From Hamiltosporidium tvaerminnensis (taxonomy: Eukaryota; Microsporidia; Dubosqiidae), in assembly GCA_022605425.2 (NCBI GenBank), contig CM061248.1, positions 620,001 through 684,000 on the forward strand: a stretch of DNA of 64,000 nt, given 5' to 3'. Below are positions 12,090 through 20,235 of this stretch, piece after piece (the first letter of the stretch is position 1; every line of letters starts with the position of its first letter). The position numbers and the translations under genes were made by a program. The notes beneath the pieces are model-generated. The model worked only from the letters and a program-made list of their open reading frames with translations, had not been told where the DNA came from and did no database searches.

Positions 12090-13290
12090 AATGGTTAGTA
12101 ATTATACTAACACCCTATTATTTACTGCTTATCTCTAATAATACTCTTATTTACTACTTATCTCTAATAATACTATTATTTACTACTACATATACTAACA
12201 CCCCTATAACTACTATCTTATCATTAACACCCTCTTAATGGTTAGTAATTATACTAACACCCTATTATTTACTATATCTTATCATTAACACCCTCTTATT
12301 TACTACTACATATACTAACACCCTACTATTTACTATTACTTATACTAACACCCTCTTAATGGTTAGTAATTATACTAACACCCTATTATTTACTATATCT
12401 TATCATTAACACCCTCTTATTTACTACTACATATACTAACACCCTACTATTTACTATTACTTATACTAACACCCTCTTAATGGTTAGTAATTATACTAAC
12501 ACCCTATTATTTACTATATCTTATCATTAACACCCTATTATTTACTATTACTTATACTAACACCCTATTATTTACTACTACATATGCTAACACCCTATTA
12601 TTTACTACTACTTATACTAACACCCTCTTAATGGTTAGTAATTATACTAACACCCTATTATTTACTATTACTTATACTAACACCCTCTTATTTACTACTA
12701 CATATACTAACACCCCTATAACCAGTATCTTATCATTAACACCCTATTATTTACTATTACTATACTAACACCCTCTTATTTACTATTACTATACTAACAC
12801 CTCTATAACCAGTATCTTATCATTAACACCCTATTATTTACTATTACTTATACTAACACCCTACTATTTACTATTACTATACTAACACCTCTATAACCAG
12901 TATCTTATCATTAACACCCTCTTATTTACTATTACTTATACTAACACCTCTATAACCAGTATCTTATCATTAACACCCTATTATTTACTATTACTATACT
13001 AACACCCTCTTATTTACTACATCTTATACTAACCCCCTCTTATTTACTACATCTTATACTAACCCCCTCTTATTTACTACATCTTATACTAACACCCTCT
13101 TATTTACTACATCTTATACTAACACCCCTATAACTACTACCTATACTAACACCCCTATAACTACTACATCTTAACATTAACACCCTCTTATTTACTACAC
13201 TTATACTAACACCCTATTATTTACTACTACTTATACTAACACCCTATTATTTACTACTACTTATACTAACACCCCTATAACTAACACCCA
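12090..13290 (+). repeat. TAACACCC array 1 (upstream of eL34)
   Basis: About 1.2 kb in which the core TAACACCC recurs roughly every 30 bp on the + strand. Spacers are variants of T(A/C)TTATTTACTACTACTTATAC, with alternatives such as CTTAATGGTTAGTAATTATAC and CTATAACCAGTATCTTATCAT. Higher-order units, such as the segment from 12230 that recurs at about 12350 and 12470, show segmental duplication. There is no ORF. The array runs directly into the eL34 upstream region. Confidence 0.9.
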
Positions 13291-13296
13291 TACACC
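13284..13296 (+). promoter_or_regulatory. Rap1-like site at the end of array 1
   Basis: The 13-mer ACACCCATACACC matches every position of the budding-yeast Rap1 consensus ACACCCRYACAYM. It lies 59 bp upstream of the eL34 start codon and is made from the terminal TAACACCC unit of the array. In yeast, Rap1 sites are a hallmark of ribosomal-protein promoters. Whether this organism has a Rap1-like factor is unknown. Confidence 0.4.
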
Positions 13297-13307
13297 TCCT
13301 CTTTCCA

Positions 13308-13350
13308 TATCCTTAAAATTATTTTAATTTCTATTTCTCTTCACCCTTAC
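13308..13350 (+). promoter_or_regulatory. Upstream region of eL34 with TATCCTTA box
   Basis: TATCCTTA lies at 13308-13315 and CACCCTTAC at 13342-13350, the latter ending four bases before the ATG. The same TATCCTTA occurs just before the next two + strand genes (14543 and 15812). Confidence 0.45.
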
Positions 13351-13354
13351 TTTT

Positions 13355-13675
13355 ATGTTTGACCGTTTATCAAGAAGAGGAAGACACTCTTATAAAACAA
13401 GAAGTAACGTATTAAAACTAGTAAGAACAAGAGTATCAAAGAAACTAAAATATATACATTGTAAGAAGAAAGGAACATCACAGAAATGTGGTATATGTAA
13501 ACAAGCACTACATGGTGTAGCAAGACGTAGACCTGCTGATTTCTCTCGTCTTAAGAAATCACGTAGGACTGTTTCTAGAACGTATGGTGGTGTATGGTGT
13601 GCGTGTTGTTTAGAGAAGAGAATTGTTGATACTTTTTTGAATAACGAAGAGACAGTGGCACAGGGAACAGCATAA
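13355..13675 (+). CDS. RPL34: 60S ribosomal protein eL34
   Basis: This is a structural protein of the large ribosomal subunit. The 106 residues span the whole eL34 family: a basic N-terminus with the RLSRRGRHSYKTRSN block, two CxxC pairs (C45/C48 and C82/C85) that would form the zinc site, and the conserved VSRTYGG segment (73-79) followed by a C-terminal helix. The length is close to the 110-120 residues usual for the family. The start is the first ATG after a CACCCTTAC box. The gene is bounded on both sides by TAACACC arrays and is noticeably less AT-rich than them. Confident. Confidence 0.95.
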   Translation: MFDRLSRRGRHSYKTRSNVLKLVRTRVSKKLKYIHCKKKGTSQKCGICKQALHGVARRRPADFSRLKKSRRTVSRTYGGVWCACCLEKRIVDTFLNNEETVAQGTA

Positions 13676-13689
13676 TTAAAGGGTTATTA

Positions 13690-13905
13690 TTATTGATGTA
13701 TTATTATAATTTTGTAAATAACACCTTTTAATTATTGATGTATTATATAATTTTGTAAATAACACCTTTTAATTATTGATGTATTATAATTTTGTAAATA
13801 ACACCTTTTAATTATTGATGTATTATTATAATTTTGTAAATAACACCTTTTAATTATTGATGTATTATAATTTTGTAAATAACACCTATTACTTACAAGT
13901 GATTA
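13690..13905 (+). repeat. TAACACC array 2, 39-42 bp units
   Basis: Five units of TAATTATTGATGTATTATAATTTTGTAAATAACACCTTT-type sequence. The ACACC core recurs at 13721, 13762, 13801, 13843 and 13882. Length differences come from one extra or missing ATT triplet. It begins about 15 bp after the eL34 stop codon, so it would form that gene's 3' region. Confidence 0.85.
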
Positions 13906-13929
13906 AGAATTGTTGTATCTTTATTTGTT

Positions 13930-14515
13930 AGGATTATAACTAACACCCTCTAATATACTATCGATATCTAACACCCTCTAACATACTACTACTTATAACT
14001 AACACCCCTCTAATATACTATCGATATCTAACACCCTCTAACATACTACTATTTATATTAACACCCCTCTAATATACTATCGATATCTAACACCCTCTAA
14101 CATACTACTACTTATAACTAACACCCCTCTAATATACTATCGATATCTAACACCCTCTAACATACTACTATTTATATTAACACCCCTCTAATATACTATC
14201 GATATCTAACACCCTCTAACATACTACTATTTATATTAACACCCCTCTAATATACTATCGATATCTAACACCCTCTAACATACTACTACTTATAACTAAC
14301 ACCCCTCTAATATACTATCGATATCTAACACCCTCTAACATACTACTACTTATAACTAACACCCCTCTAATATACTATCGATATCTAACACCCTCTAACA
14401 TACTACTACTTATAACTAACACCCCTCTAATATACTATCGATATCTAACACCCTCTAACATACTACTATTTATATTAACACCCCTTTAATATACTTTCTA
14501 TATCTAACACCCCTC
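13930..14515 (+). repeat. TAACACCC array 3, 59-60 bp units
   Basis: About nine copies of a 59- or 60-bp unit, each with two TAACACCC cores. The spacers are CTCTAACATACTACTACTTATAAC and CTCTAATATACTATCGATATC. Copies are almost identical. Two versions of one spacer (CTTATAAC or TTTATATT) account for the length difference, which points to recent amplification. The array ends about 15 bp before the CBP20 promoter box. Confidence 0.9.
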
Positions 14516-14527
14516 TAATATCATTCC

Positions 14528-14540
14528 TATCCTTATACCC
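14528..14540 (+). promoter_or_regulatory. TATCCTTA/CCC box of the CBP20 gene
   Basis: TATCCTTATACCC ends two bases before the ATG. This is the position and composition expected for the CCC-like start-proximal motif of microsporidia. Confidence 0.5.
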
Positions 14541-14542
14541 AT

Positions 14543-14974
14543 ATGCTTGACCTACTTACCTACTTTATAAAAAGACATAAAAGTGAACCTACATACATAG
14601 ACCCTAAGAGTAAAATAACACCACAAGAATACGAAGAATTACTTAAAAAAACAACAACAATATACATCGGTGGACTATCAAGTACATGTAATGAAGAAAG
14701 AATATGGGAAATATTTGGTATTTGTGGTAAGATTAGAAGAGTAATTATGGGTGTTAATTCTAAGACATTAGAGGTGTGTGGGTTTTGTTTTGTAGAGTTT
14801 TATAGTAGAGAAGGGGTATTCAATAGTCTTATGTTTAATGGGTTTAGAATTGATGGTTGTTATATTAAGGTTGAGATTGATTATGGGTTTAGAGAAGGGA
14901 GACAGTATGGAAGGGGGGACTATGGTGGACAGGTACAGAAAGATAAGAAGAGAAGGAAGTTTTATACTAAGTAA
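14543..14974 (+). CDS. CBC2: Nuclear cap-binding protein subunit 2 (CBP20)
   Basis: This is the small subunit of the nuclear cap-binding complex, which binds the m7G cap of nascent RNA together with CBP80. The 143 residues carry one RRM, with RNP2 IYIGGL (40-45) and RNP1 GFCFVEFY (80-87). They also carry the family-specific flanks: an N-terminal Tyr (Y18), Y41 within RNP2, EIDYGF in place of the usual DWD-GF segment, and the C-terminal REGRQYGRG..GGQV block. Y18 and Y41 align with the two cap-stacking tyrosines known from human CBP20. The length is close to the 150-160 residues of the family. The last 24 codons and the stop form the first unit of a 78-bp tandem repeat that continues downstream. 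Very confident. Confidence 0.93.
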   Translation: MLDLLTYFIKRHKSEPTYIDPKSKITPQEYEELLKKTTTIYIGGLSSTCNEERIWEIFGICGKIRRVIMGVNSKTLEVCGFCFVEFYSREGVFNSLMFNGFRIDGCYIKVEIDYGFREGRQYGRGDYGGQVQKDKKRRKFYTK

Positions 14975-15295
14975 GGTAGACAGTATGGAAGGGGGGACTA
15001 TGGTGGACAGGTACAGAAAGATAAGAAGAGAAGGAAGTTTTGTACTAAGTAGGGTAGACAGTATGGAAGGGGGGACTATGGTGGACAGGTACAGAAAGAT
15101 AAGAAGAGAAGGAAGTTTTGTACTAAGTAGGGTAGACAGTATGGAAGGGGGGACTATGGTGGACAGGTACAGAAAGATAAGAAGAGAAGGAAGTTTTGTA
15201 CTAAGTAGGGTAGACAGTATGGAAGGGGGGACTATGGTGGACAGGTACAGAAAGATAAGAAGAGAAGGAAGTTTTGTACTAAGTAGGGTAGAGAG
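14901..15295 (+). repeat. 78-bp tandem repeat of the CBP20 3' end
   Basis: GACAGTATGG starts at 14901, 14979, 15057, 15135 and 15213, giving five 78-bp units, with a partial sixth at 15291. The first unit codes for the CBP20 C-terminus and its stop. The other four are near-identical copies lying beyond the stop, each with its own in-frame stop in the CBP20 frame. Because 78 is a multiple of three, another frame (14838-15311) stays open through all units. I regard that frame as a by-product. Confidence 0.9.
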
Positions 15296-15379
15296 TATGA
15301 TACTGGTATAGATGGGTAAGATTTGGTCTTAGTATGCTGTTTTTTAAGTTAAAGTATTATTTCTTGTACATATATTACT

Positions 15380-15790
15380 TAAATTAACACCCTTTTAAAT
15401 ACTACTAAATATTACTCTTATAAATAACACCCTTTTAAATACTACTAAATACAACTTATAATTAACACCTTGTGAAATACTGTTAAATATTACTTATAAT
15501 TAACCCCCTTTTAAATACTACTAAATATTACTTATAAATAACACCCTTTTAAATACTACTAAATACTACTCTTATAAATAACACCCTTTTAAATACTGTT
15601 AAATATTACTTATAATTAACACCCTTTTAAATACTACTAAATATTACTCTTATAATTAACACCTTGTTAAATACTACTAAATGTTATTTATAATTAACAC
15701 CCTTTAAAATACTACTAAATGTTACTTATAATTAACACCCTTTTAAATACTGTTAAATATTACTTATAAATAACACCCTTCCTATTATTC
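15380..15790 (+). repeat. TAACACCC array 4, about 30-bp units
   Basis: About thirteen cores of (T/A)AACACC(C) separated by TTTTAAATACTACTAAATATTACTTATAA-type spacers of 22-24 bp. The spacer is unlike those of arrays 1-3. The array runs to within 25 bp of the start of the next gene. Confidence 0.88.
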
Positions 15791-15802
15791 TTATTATATT
15801 TT

Positions 15803-15810
15803 TATCCTTA
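15803..15810 (+). promoter_or_regulatory. TATCCTTA box before the 76-residue gene
   Basis: TATCCTTA ends one base before the ATG at 15812. It is the same octamer found upstream of eL34 and CBP20. Confidence 0.45.
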
Positions 15811-15811
15811 A

Positions 15812-16042
15812 ATGTCTGTTGATAAGAATACTTTGTCTTTAGAAGTAAAAGAAATATTAAATTATAAACAATTAACGGTTCCTTTAACTGATATGTTATA
15901 TGTAGAGTGTATATTAGAAGATAACATACTTTATAATATAGGAGAAGATATATATATAGAGATAGATAAGACTGTATATGAAGAGTATGTTGAGTATGGT
16001 TTGGATGGGGTAGTAGAGGGTGTTAATGATAAGGATAATTAG
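15812..16042 (+). CDS. Small acidic hypothetical protein
   Basis: The 76-residue acidic protein is not one I recognise. The central NYKQLTVPLTDML segment loosely recalls the short IPL motif of APC13-type anaphase-promoting-complex subunits. That is too little for a call. Reality is supported by an ATG one base after a TATCCTTA box, by codon-like composition less AT-rich than the flanks, and by position between arrays like its neighbours. The last residues (EGVNDKDN) are encoded by GAGGGTGTTAATGATAAGGAT, which is the GGGTGTTAATGATA unit of the inverted array that begins right after the stop. The C-terminus therefore seems to be made of repeat sequence. Confidence 0.6.
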   Translation: MSVDKNTLSLEVKEILNYKQLTVPLTDMLYVECILEDNILYNIGEDIYIEIDKTVYEEYVEYGLDGVVEGVNDKDN

Positions 16043-16180
16043 TAAGAGGATATTTATAGGGTGTAAGTCATAATAGTATGTTAAAATTTGTTAGTGATAA
16101 GTAGGGGGGTGTTAATGATAACGATATGTTATAGGGTGTTAATGATAGGGTATGTTATAGGGTGTTAGAGATAAGGGGTT
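16012..16180 (-). repeat. Inverted TAACACC array 5 (GGGTGTTA on + strand)
   Basis: GGGTGTTA cores followed by ATGATA(A/G) recur from within the end of the 76-residue gene to about 16170. They are opposite in orientation to arrays 1-4 and 6. Unit length is irregular (22-35 bp). Confidence 0.75.
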
Positions 16181-16214
16181 AAAGACAAATATTAGTTGAT
16201 AAAAGGGTGATAAT

Positions 16215-17015
16215 ATAATTATATAAAATAACACCATCTTAATAACAATGCTTCTAATAACACTCTACTTAACAATAATTCTAATAAAAAACACCCCTTA
16301 TCACTTGAATATGTAAATAACCCCCTTTAGATAAATATTTATACTAATATATACTATAACACCCATCTTAACAATAAACATAATAAATAATACCTTTATC
16401 ACTATCTAGGTAAATAACACCCCTTAAAATAAATATTTATACAAACATAATAAATAACACCCCTTTACCACCAATATATACTTATATAAACTAACACCTC
16501 TATCACTATCTAACTAAATAACACCCCTTTAAATAAATATTTATACAAATATAATAAATAACACCCCTTTAACACCAATATATACTTATATAAACTAACA
16601 CCTCTATCACTATCTTGGTAAATAACACCCCTTTAAATAAATATTTATACAAACATAATAAATAACACCCCTTTACCACCAATATATACTTATATAAACT
16701 AACACCTCTATCACTATCTTGGTAAATAACACCCCTTTAAATAAATATTTATACAAACATAATAAATAACACCCCTTTAACACCAATATATACTTATATA
16801 AACTAACACCTTTATAAGTATCTAGGTAAATAAAACCCCTTTAAATAAATATTTATACAAACATAATAAATAACACCCCTCTTAACAATAATCTTTTAAA
16901 TAACACCTCTATCACTATCTAGGTAAATAACACCCCTTTAAATAAATATTTATACAAATATAATAAATAACACCCCTTTAACCCAAATTATACTTATATA
17001 AACTAACACCTATTA
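16215..17015 (+). repeat. TAACACCCC array 6, 104-bp composite units
   Basis: AATAACACCCC cores with spacers TTTAAATAAATATTTATACAAACATAAT, TTTACCACCAATATATACTTATATAAACT and TCTATCACTATCTTGGTAA alternate. They build a composite unit of 104 bp (for example 16521, 16625 and 16729). The array runs without a gap into the 3' end of the HOP1-like gene. The final CTAACACC provides that gene's stop codon on the minus strand. Confidence 0.88.
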
Positions 17016-19012
17016 TTACCACACTTTATATCCTGTAAAGGCATTGATGACTTAAAATTAAATTTCTTAATATTAAGACTGAAATACTGTTTAATTCTAT
17101 TCTTAGTATTTTCATTTTTAAGTAAATCATAAAAAATAGAATGTTTATTTCTTTTCTTAACTAAGAATCCTTCATCAATAAATCTTTTTATTAATGAACG
17201 TGCGTATTGTATAGAAATACCTACACGGTTGGAAAGTAAGGGAAGTGTATTTACATTTTCGTTATAAATTATACTCAGTGATCTTCTTATTATGGCTAGT
17301 CTTTTGTTATATAAAATATTTGAATTATTATTGTTATTGTTACTGCTATTCTTGTTATTGTTATTTTTATGGTCTTGTCTGCAGAAGTAACAGGTGTATT
17401 CATTCTTGGGGATTCTTTTGTCGGAGTTAGAAAAGTAACCACAACAAACCGTATGTAGCCAGTATTTACATGTGTCGCATTGTAACATGTCTAAGTCGTT
17501 TATGTTTATGTAACATATACATCTTATTTCATCTTCTTTGTTTGCTTTTGTAATATCTTTTAGAGTTTCTTTTATTTGGTGTGAAGGTGTTGTTTGGTGT
17601 GAAGGTGTGTCTTTTAGATTGTTTTCTTGTAAGTCGTTTTCCTGTGAAATAACAGGTTTATCTTTATGTGTAGTTAAAGGGGTGTTAAGTATATGGTCTG
17701 TTGTTTTGTTGTTATTTATAACAGGTTTATCTCTATGTGTAGTTAAAGGGGTGTTATCTAGACTATTTTTCTTACTTAAATTATTTTCTTTTCTATTCAA
17801 TTCTTTCAAAAATGAAGAAGTCTCTTCTAAATTTTTATTTAAATATTTTTCATTTTTAAAATTATTTACAGACTCAAATTCTTTAAACGACTTTTTACAA
17901 AAATTATTCTCAATTTGATTATTTTCATTTAAATTCTCTTTTATTTCTTTATTCTTTTCATATGAATTATTCTCTTTAATATTCATATTCTTTTCATATG
18001 AATTATCCTTTTCTATTTCTCCAATATTCTTATTCTTTTCATATAAAATATTCTCTTTAATATTCTTATTCTTTTCATATGAATTATCCTTTTCTATTTC
18101 TCCAATATTCTTATTCTTTTCATATAAAATATTCTCTTTAATATTCTTATTCTTTTCATATGAATTATTCTCTTTATAATCTTTATTCTTTTCATATGAA
18201 TTATTCTCTTTAATATTCTTATTCTTTTCATATGAATTATTCTCTTTAATATTCTTATTCTTTTCATATAAAAAATTCTCTTTATTATCTTTAATATTCT
18301 GTTTCTCAGATAAATGATTGTTCACATTTAAATCCTTTTCAATTGTTTTATTAATAAAATCTTTTTCTATTTTATTTTCATTTAATTTTTCTTTTAAAAA
18401 ATTATTATTTTCTAAATTTATACTTTTGATTTCTTGTGTATTATTTTCATCATAAAGTGTATGTATCTTAACATTAGTATTTATTTCTTTTCCATAATCA
18501 CCAACTTCAATTTTGAGTGGTTCAGTTTCAAATTCAAATCTATGATCGTTGGTTGGTTTGAATCCAGGTGGTTCATAATTAATAGGTGTTTGATCATAAT
18601 AAAACAATTTAATTGTAATATATTTAATAGAGGGAAGTGGTTTTAAGGTTTGAGTTAATTTACATAGGGTTTTGATAACTTCGGAGGAAGAAGAAGGTGT
18701 GGATTTTGAATAATTAAAATCAAATGTGTAGGTTTCGGTTACTTCTGTGTTGTTTTTGAGATAAATGGCTATTATTATGGATTTAAGGTATTTCTTTTGT
18801 ATGGCGTCTTTACACCCAGCCAGCCAGTTGAGGAAAGTACGGGTGGAAGTGTTTGTGGAATTTGATTTTAGTATTTTTAGTTTCATGTTGTCGTAGTAGA
18901 AGTCGTCGAAACAGTCGTCTGAAAATATGTCTCTTAGATATGCGATACTGCTGAATGTTATTTGGAGAAATTCTTGTGTTTGTAGAATTTGCTGCTCTTG
19001 TATTGTTTGCAT
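17003..19012 (-). CDS. HOP1: HORMA-domain meiotic axis protein (Hop1-like) with PHD finger and winged helix
   Basis: Hop1/HORMAD proteins coat meiotic chromosome axes and promote double-strand breaks and synapsis. The 669 residues are laid out as follows. A HORMA-like domain spans about 10-185, with the QEFLQITFSSIAYLRDIF start and a YTFDFNY strand. A low-complexity linker rich in Asn, Lys and Glu follows. It contains a 12-residue tandem repeat (NKNIKENNSYEK type, about 237-360). Next come a C4HC3 PHD finger (about 495-545, CIC..CDTC..LHTVC..CYFC) and a winged-helix-like region (about 567-640). A PHD plus winged-helix chromatin-binding region is known from fungal Hop1 proteins, so the architecture supports the call. 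The start is the first ATG. No TAACACC array lies upstream, but the 3' end lies in array 6. The sequence points to a capacity for meiosis in this organism. Confidence 0.82.
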   Translation of the reverse strand: MQTIQEQQILQTQEFLQITFSSIAYLRDIFSDDCFDDFYYDNMKLKILKSNSTNTSTRTFLNWLAGCKDAIQKKYLKSIIIAIYLKNNTEVTETYTFDFNYSKSTPSSSSEVIKTLCKLTQTLKPLPSIKYITIKLFYYDQTPINYEPPGFKPTNDHRFEFETEPLKIEVGDYGKEINTNVKIHTLYDENNTQEIKSINLENNNFLKEKLNENKIEKDFINKTIEKDLNVNNHLSEKQNIKDNKENFLYEKNKNIKENNSYEKNKNIKENNSYEKNKDYKENNSYEKNKNIKENILYEKNKNIGEIEKDNSYEKNKNIKENILYEKNKNIGEIEKDNSYEKNMNIKENNSYEKNKEIKENLNENNQIENNFCKKSFKEFESVNNFKNEKYLNKNLEETSSFLKELNRKENNLSKKNSLDNTPLTTHRDKPVINNNKTTDHILNTPLTTHKDKPVISQENDLQENNLKDTPSHQTTPSHQIKETLKDITKANKEDEIRCICYININDLDMLQCDTCKYWLHTVCCGYFSNSDKRIPKNEYTCYFCRQDHKNNNNKNSSNNNNNNSNILYNKRLAIIRRSLSIIYNENVNTLPLLSNRVGISIQYARSLIKRFIDEGFLVKKRNKHSIFYDLLKNENTKNRIKQYFSLNIKKFNFKSSMPLQDIKCGNNRC
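17930..18300 (-). repeat. 36-bp coding repeat in the HOP1-like gene
   Basis: About ten in-frame copies of a 36-bp unit encode NKNIKENNSYEK-type dodecapeptides, with variants such as NILYEK and NIGEIEKD. They are all multiples of three in length and so preserve the frame. Confidence 0.85.
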
Positions 19013-19639
19013 TTATGCATAAAATAGGTGAATTTATTTATAAAGACTTTGGTTTTATGCGTTTATGCAATAATATTATTTTTTTAAATTACGATTTATT
19101 TATTTTCTGCATTAAACTAAAAAAAACGCCGTGATAAGTTTATAATTTGGTTTTTTTGAGGAATAAGAAGAGAAATATATAAATACGATGATGCGCTTTG
19201 AATGGTCCTAAATTATATTAATATATAACGATTTTAATTTGATGAATTGCTGTAAAAAGCTTGATTATGTCTATATATATTGTAAAAATTAGGTTGTCTA
19301 TGTTTATTCTTATTATTTATGTAAACATACCAAAGTTTTAAAAACGAATAGGAATCCCGTATTTCGTTTAATCTTCGAATTTTTTAAACGCAATGGAGCG
19401 CATACAGAATAGAAACTGGAAGGAAAATTTTGAATAAAAAAATAATATATGAATCTATATTATAACCAATTCTCTGTGAGTCAGATTTACTCTCATAAGA
19501 TTTAGTTTAATAATTAATAATTTAAATCTCTATATGTTATTCCTTATTCAGCAAACTAAATCTTATTTGAAATAAACTTTGATTTATTTTTTTTAGGTGG
19601 AGGGAGGATAACCACATAAAAAACTTTCTGCGCTGGCAA
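19013..19639. other. Intergenic, upstream of HOP1-like gene
   Basis: AT-rich DNA with no gene. Two short direct copies of TTTATGCATAAA / TTTATGCGTTTATGCA-type sequence lie just upstream of the HOP1-like start (19010-19070) and could be regulatory. That is a weak inference. Confidence 0.35.
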
Positions 19640-20235
19640 TGAGTGTGTGAAACTGGTGTGAGGTCATTGTTTGGATTTTTGGTCGGAATAAAACCACACT
19701 ACATCTTTGGTTGTTCCATGGGAAATGTTATGCGGGGGAGAGGTCTAAGAAATGGAGAAACTTTTTCTACAAATTTATTTGTAGTTTCTTATGTAACCAG
19801 ATTGCAGACCACAGCTGAACATGTAGGTAATTGCTATGTAAAAGCATGGAAACCTAGCCTTGCTCACTCGGGTTGGAATACTTAGCGCCTGGGAGATATA
19901 AAAATAAAAACCATTAAAAGCCGGGAGAGCTAAGTAGCAGGTTATAACTGTTGGTATGACATTGCACTGTCTAGGTGGACCCCATGTAAATCTCTGAAAT
20001 ATATCTTAGCTAGAAGTTCAATCGGTTCAGGAAGTGTAGAGTAAGTGGGAATGCTGCATAGTCTCGGGGGAGCCCAGAGGGCTTCGGCTTTCGATCACAC
20101 TCTATGCACGGATATTAACGAACACCGGGTAACTGCCTCGCCTATTATTAGGTTCTACACACCTGGTTGATGAAAGGCTTTGGGACGTAGGTATCGCAGA
20201 GAAGTACTATTTGTATTTTGGGGTAGCAGTTAATT
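19640..20235 (+). repeat. Dispersed repeat family A, copy 1 (longest)
   Basis: About 600 bp with base composition far less AT-rich than its flanks. The same ordered blocks reappear, diverged, at 40260-40690 (same orientation) and 56995-57400 (reverse complement). Landmarks are GTAAAAGCATGGAAACCTAG, GTGCAGTAAGTGGGAAT-like, ATTAACGAACACCGGG and GAAAGGCTTTGGGA. The 80-codon frame at 19643-19885 is not shared in frame and is not called a gene. Probably a non-coding part of a mobile element, perhaps a LINE 5' region. Confidence 0.75.

Noticed and set aside
12090-13290. True telomere
   Set aside because: It is internal, flanked by unique DNA and genes on both sides, with irregular 30-bp units. A telomere-related origin remains possible and is discussed as a finding.
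14838-15311. 157-codon repetitive ORF
   Set aside because: It is the alternative frame of the CBP20 C-terminal tandem repeat, kept open because the unit length is a multiple of three. No start context.
12090-17015. CRISPR-like array
   Set aside because: The units are contiguous tandem repeats with non-unique spacers in a eukaryotic genome. There are no cas genes.
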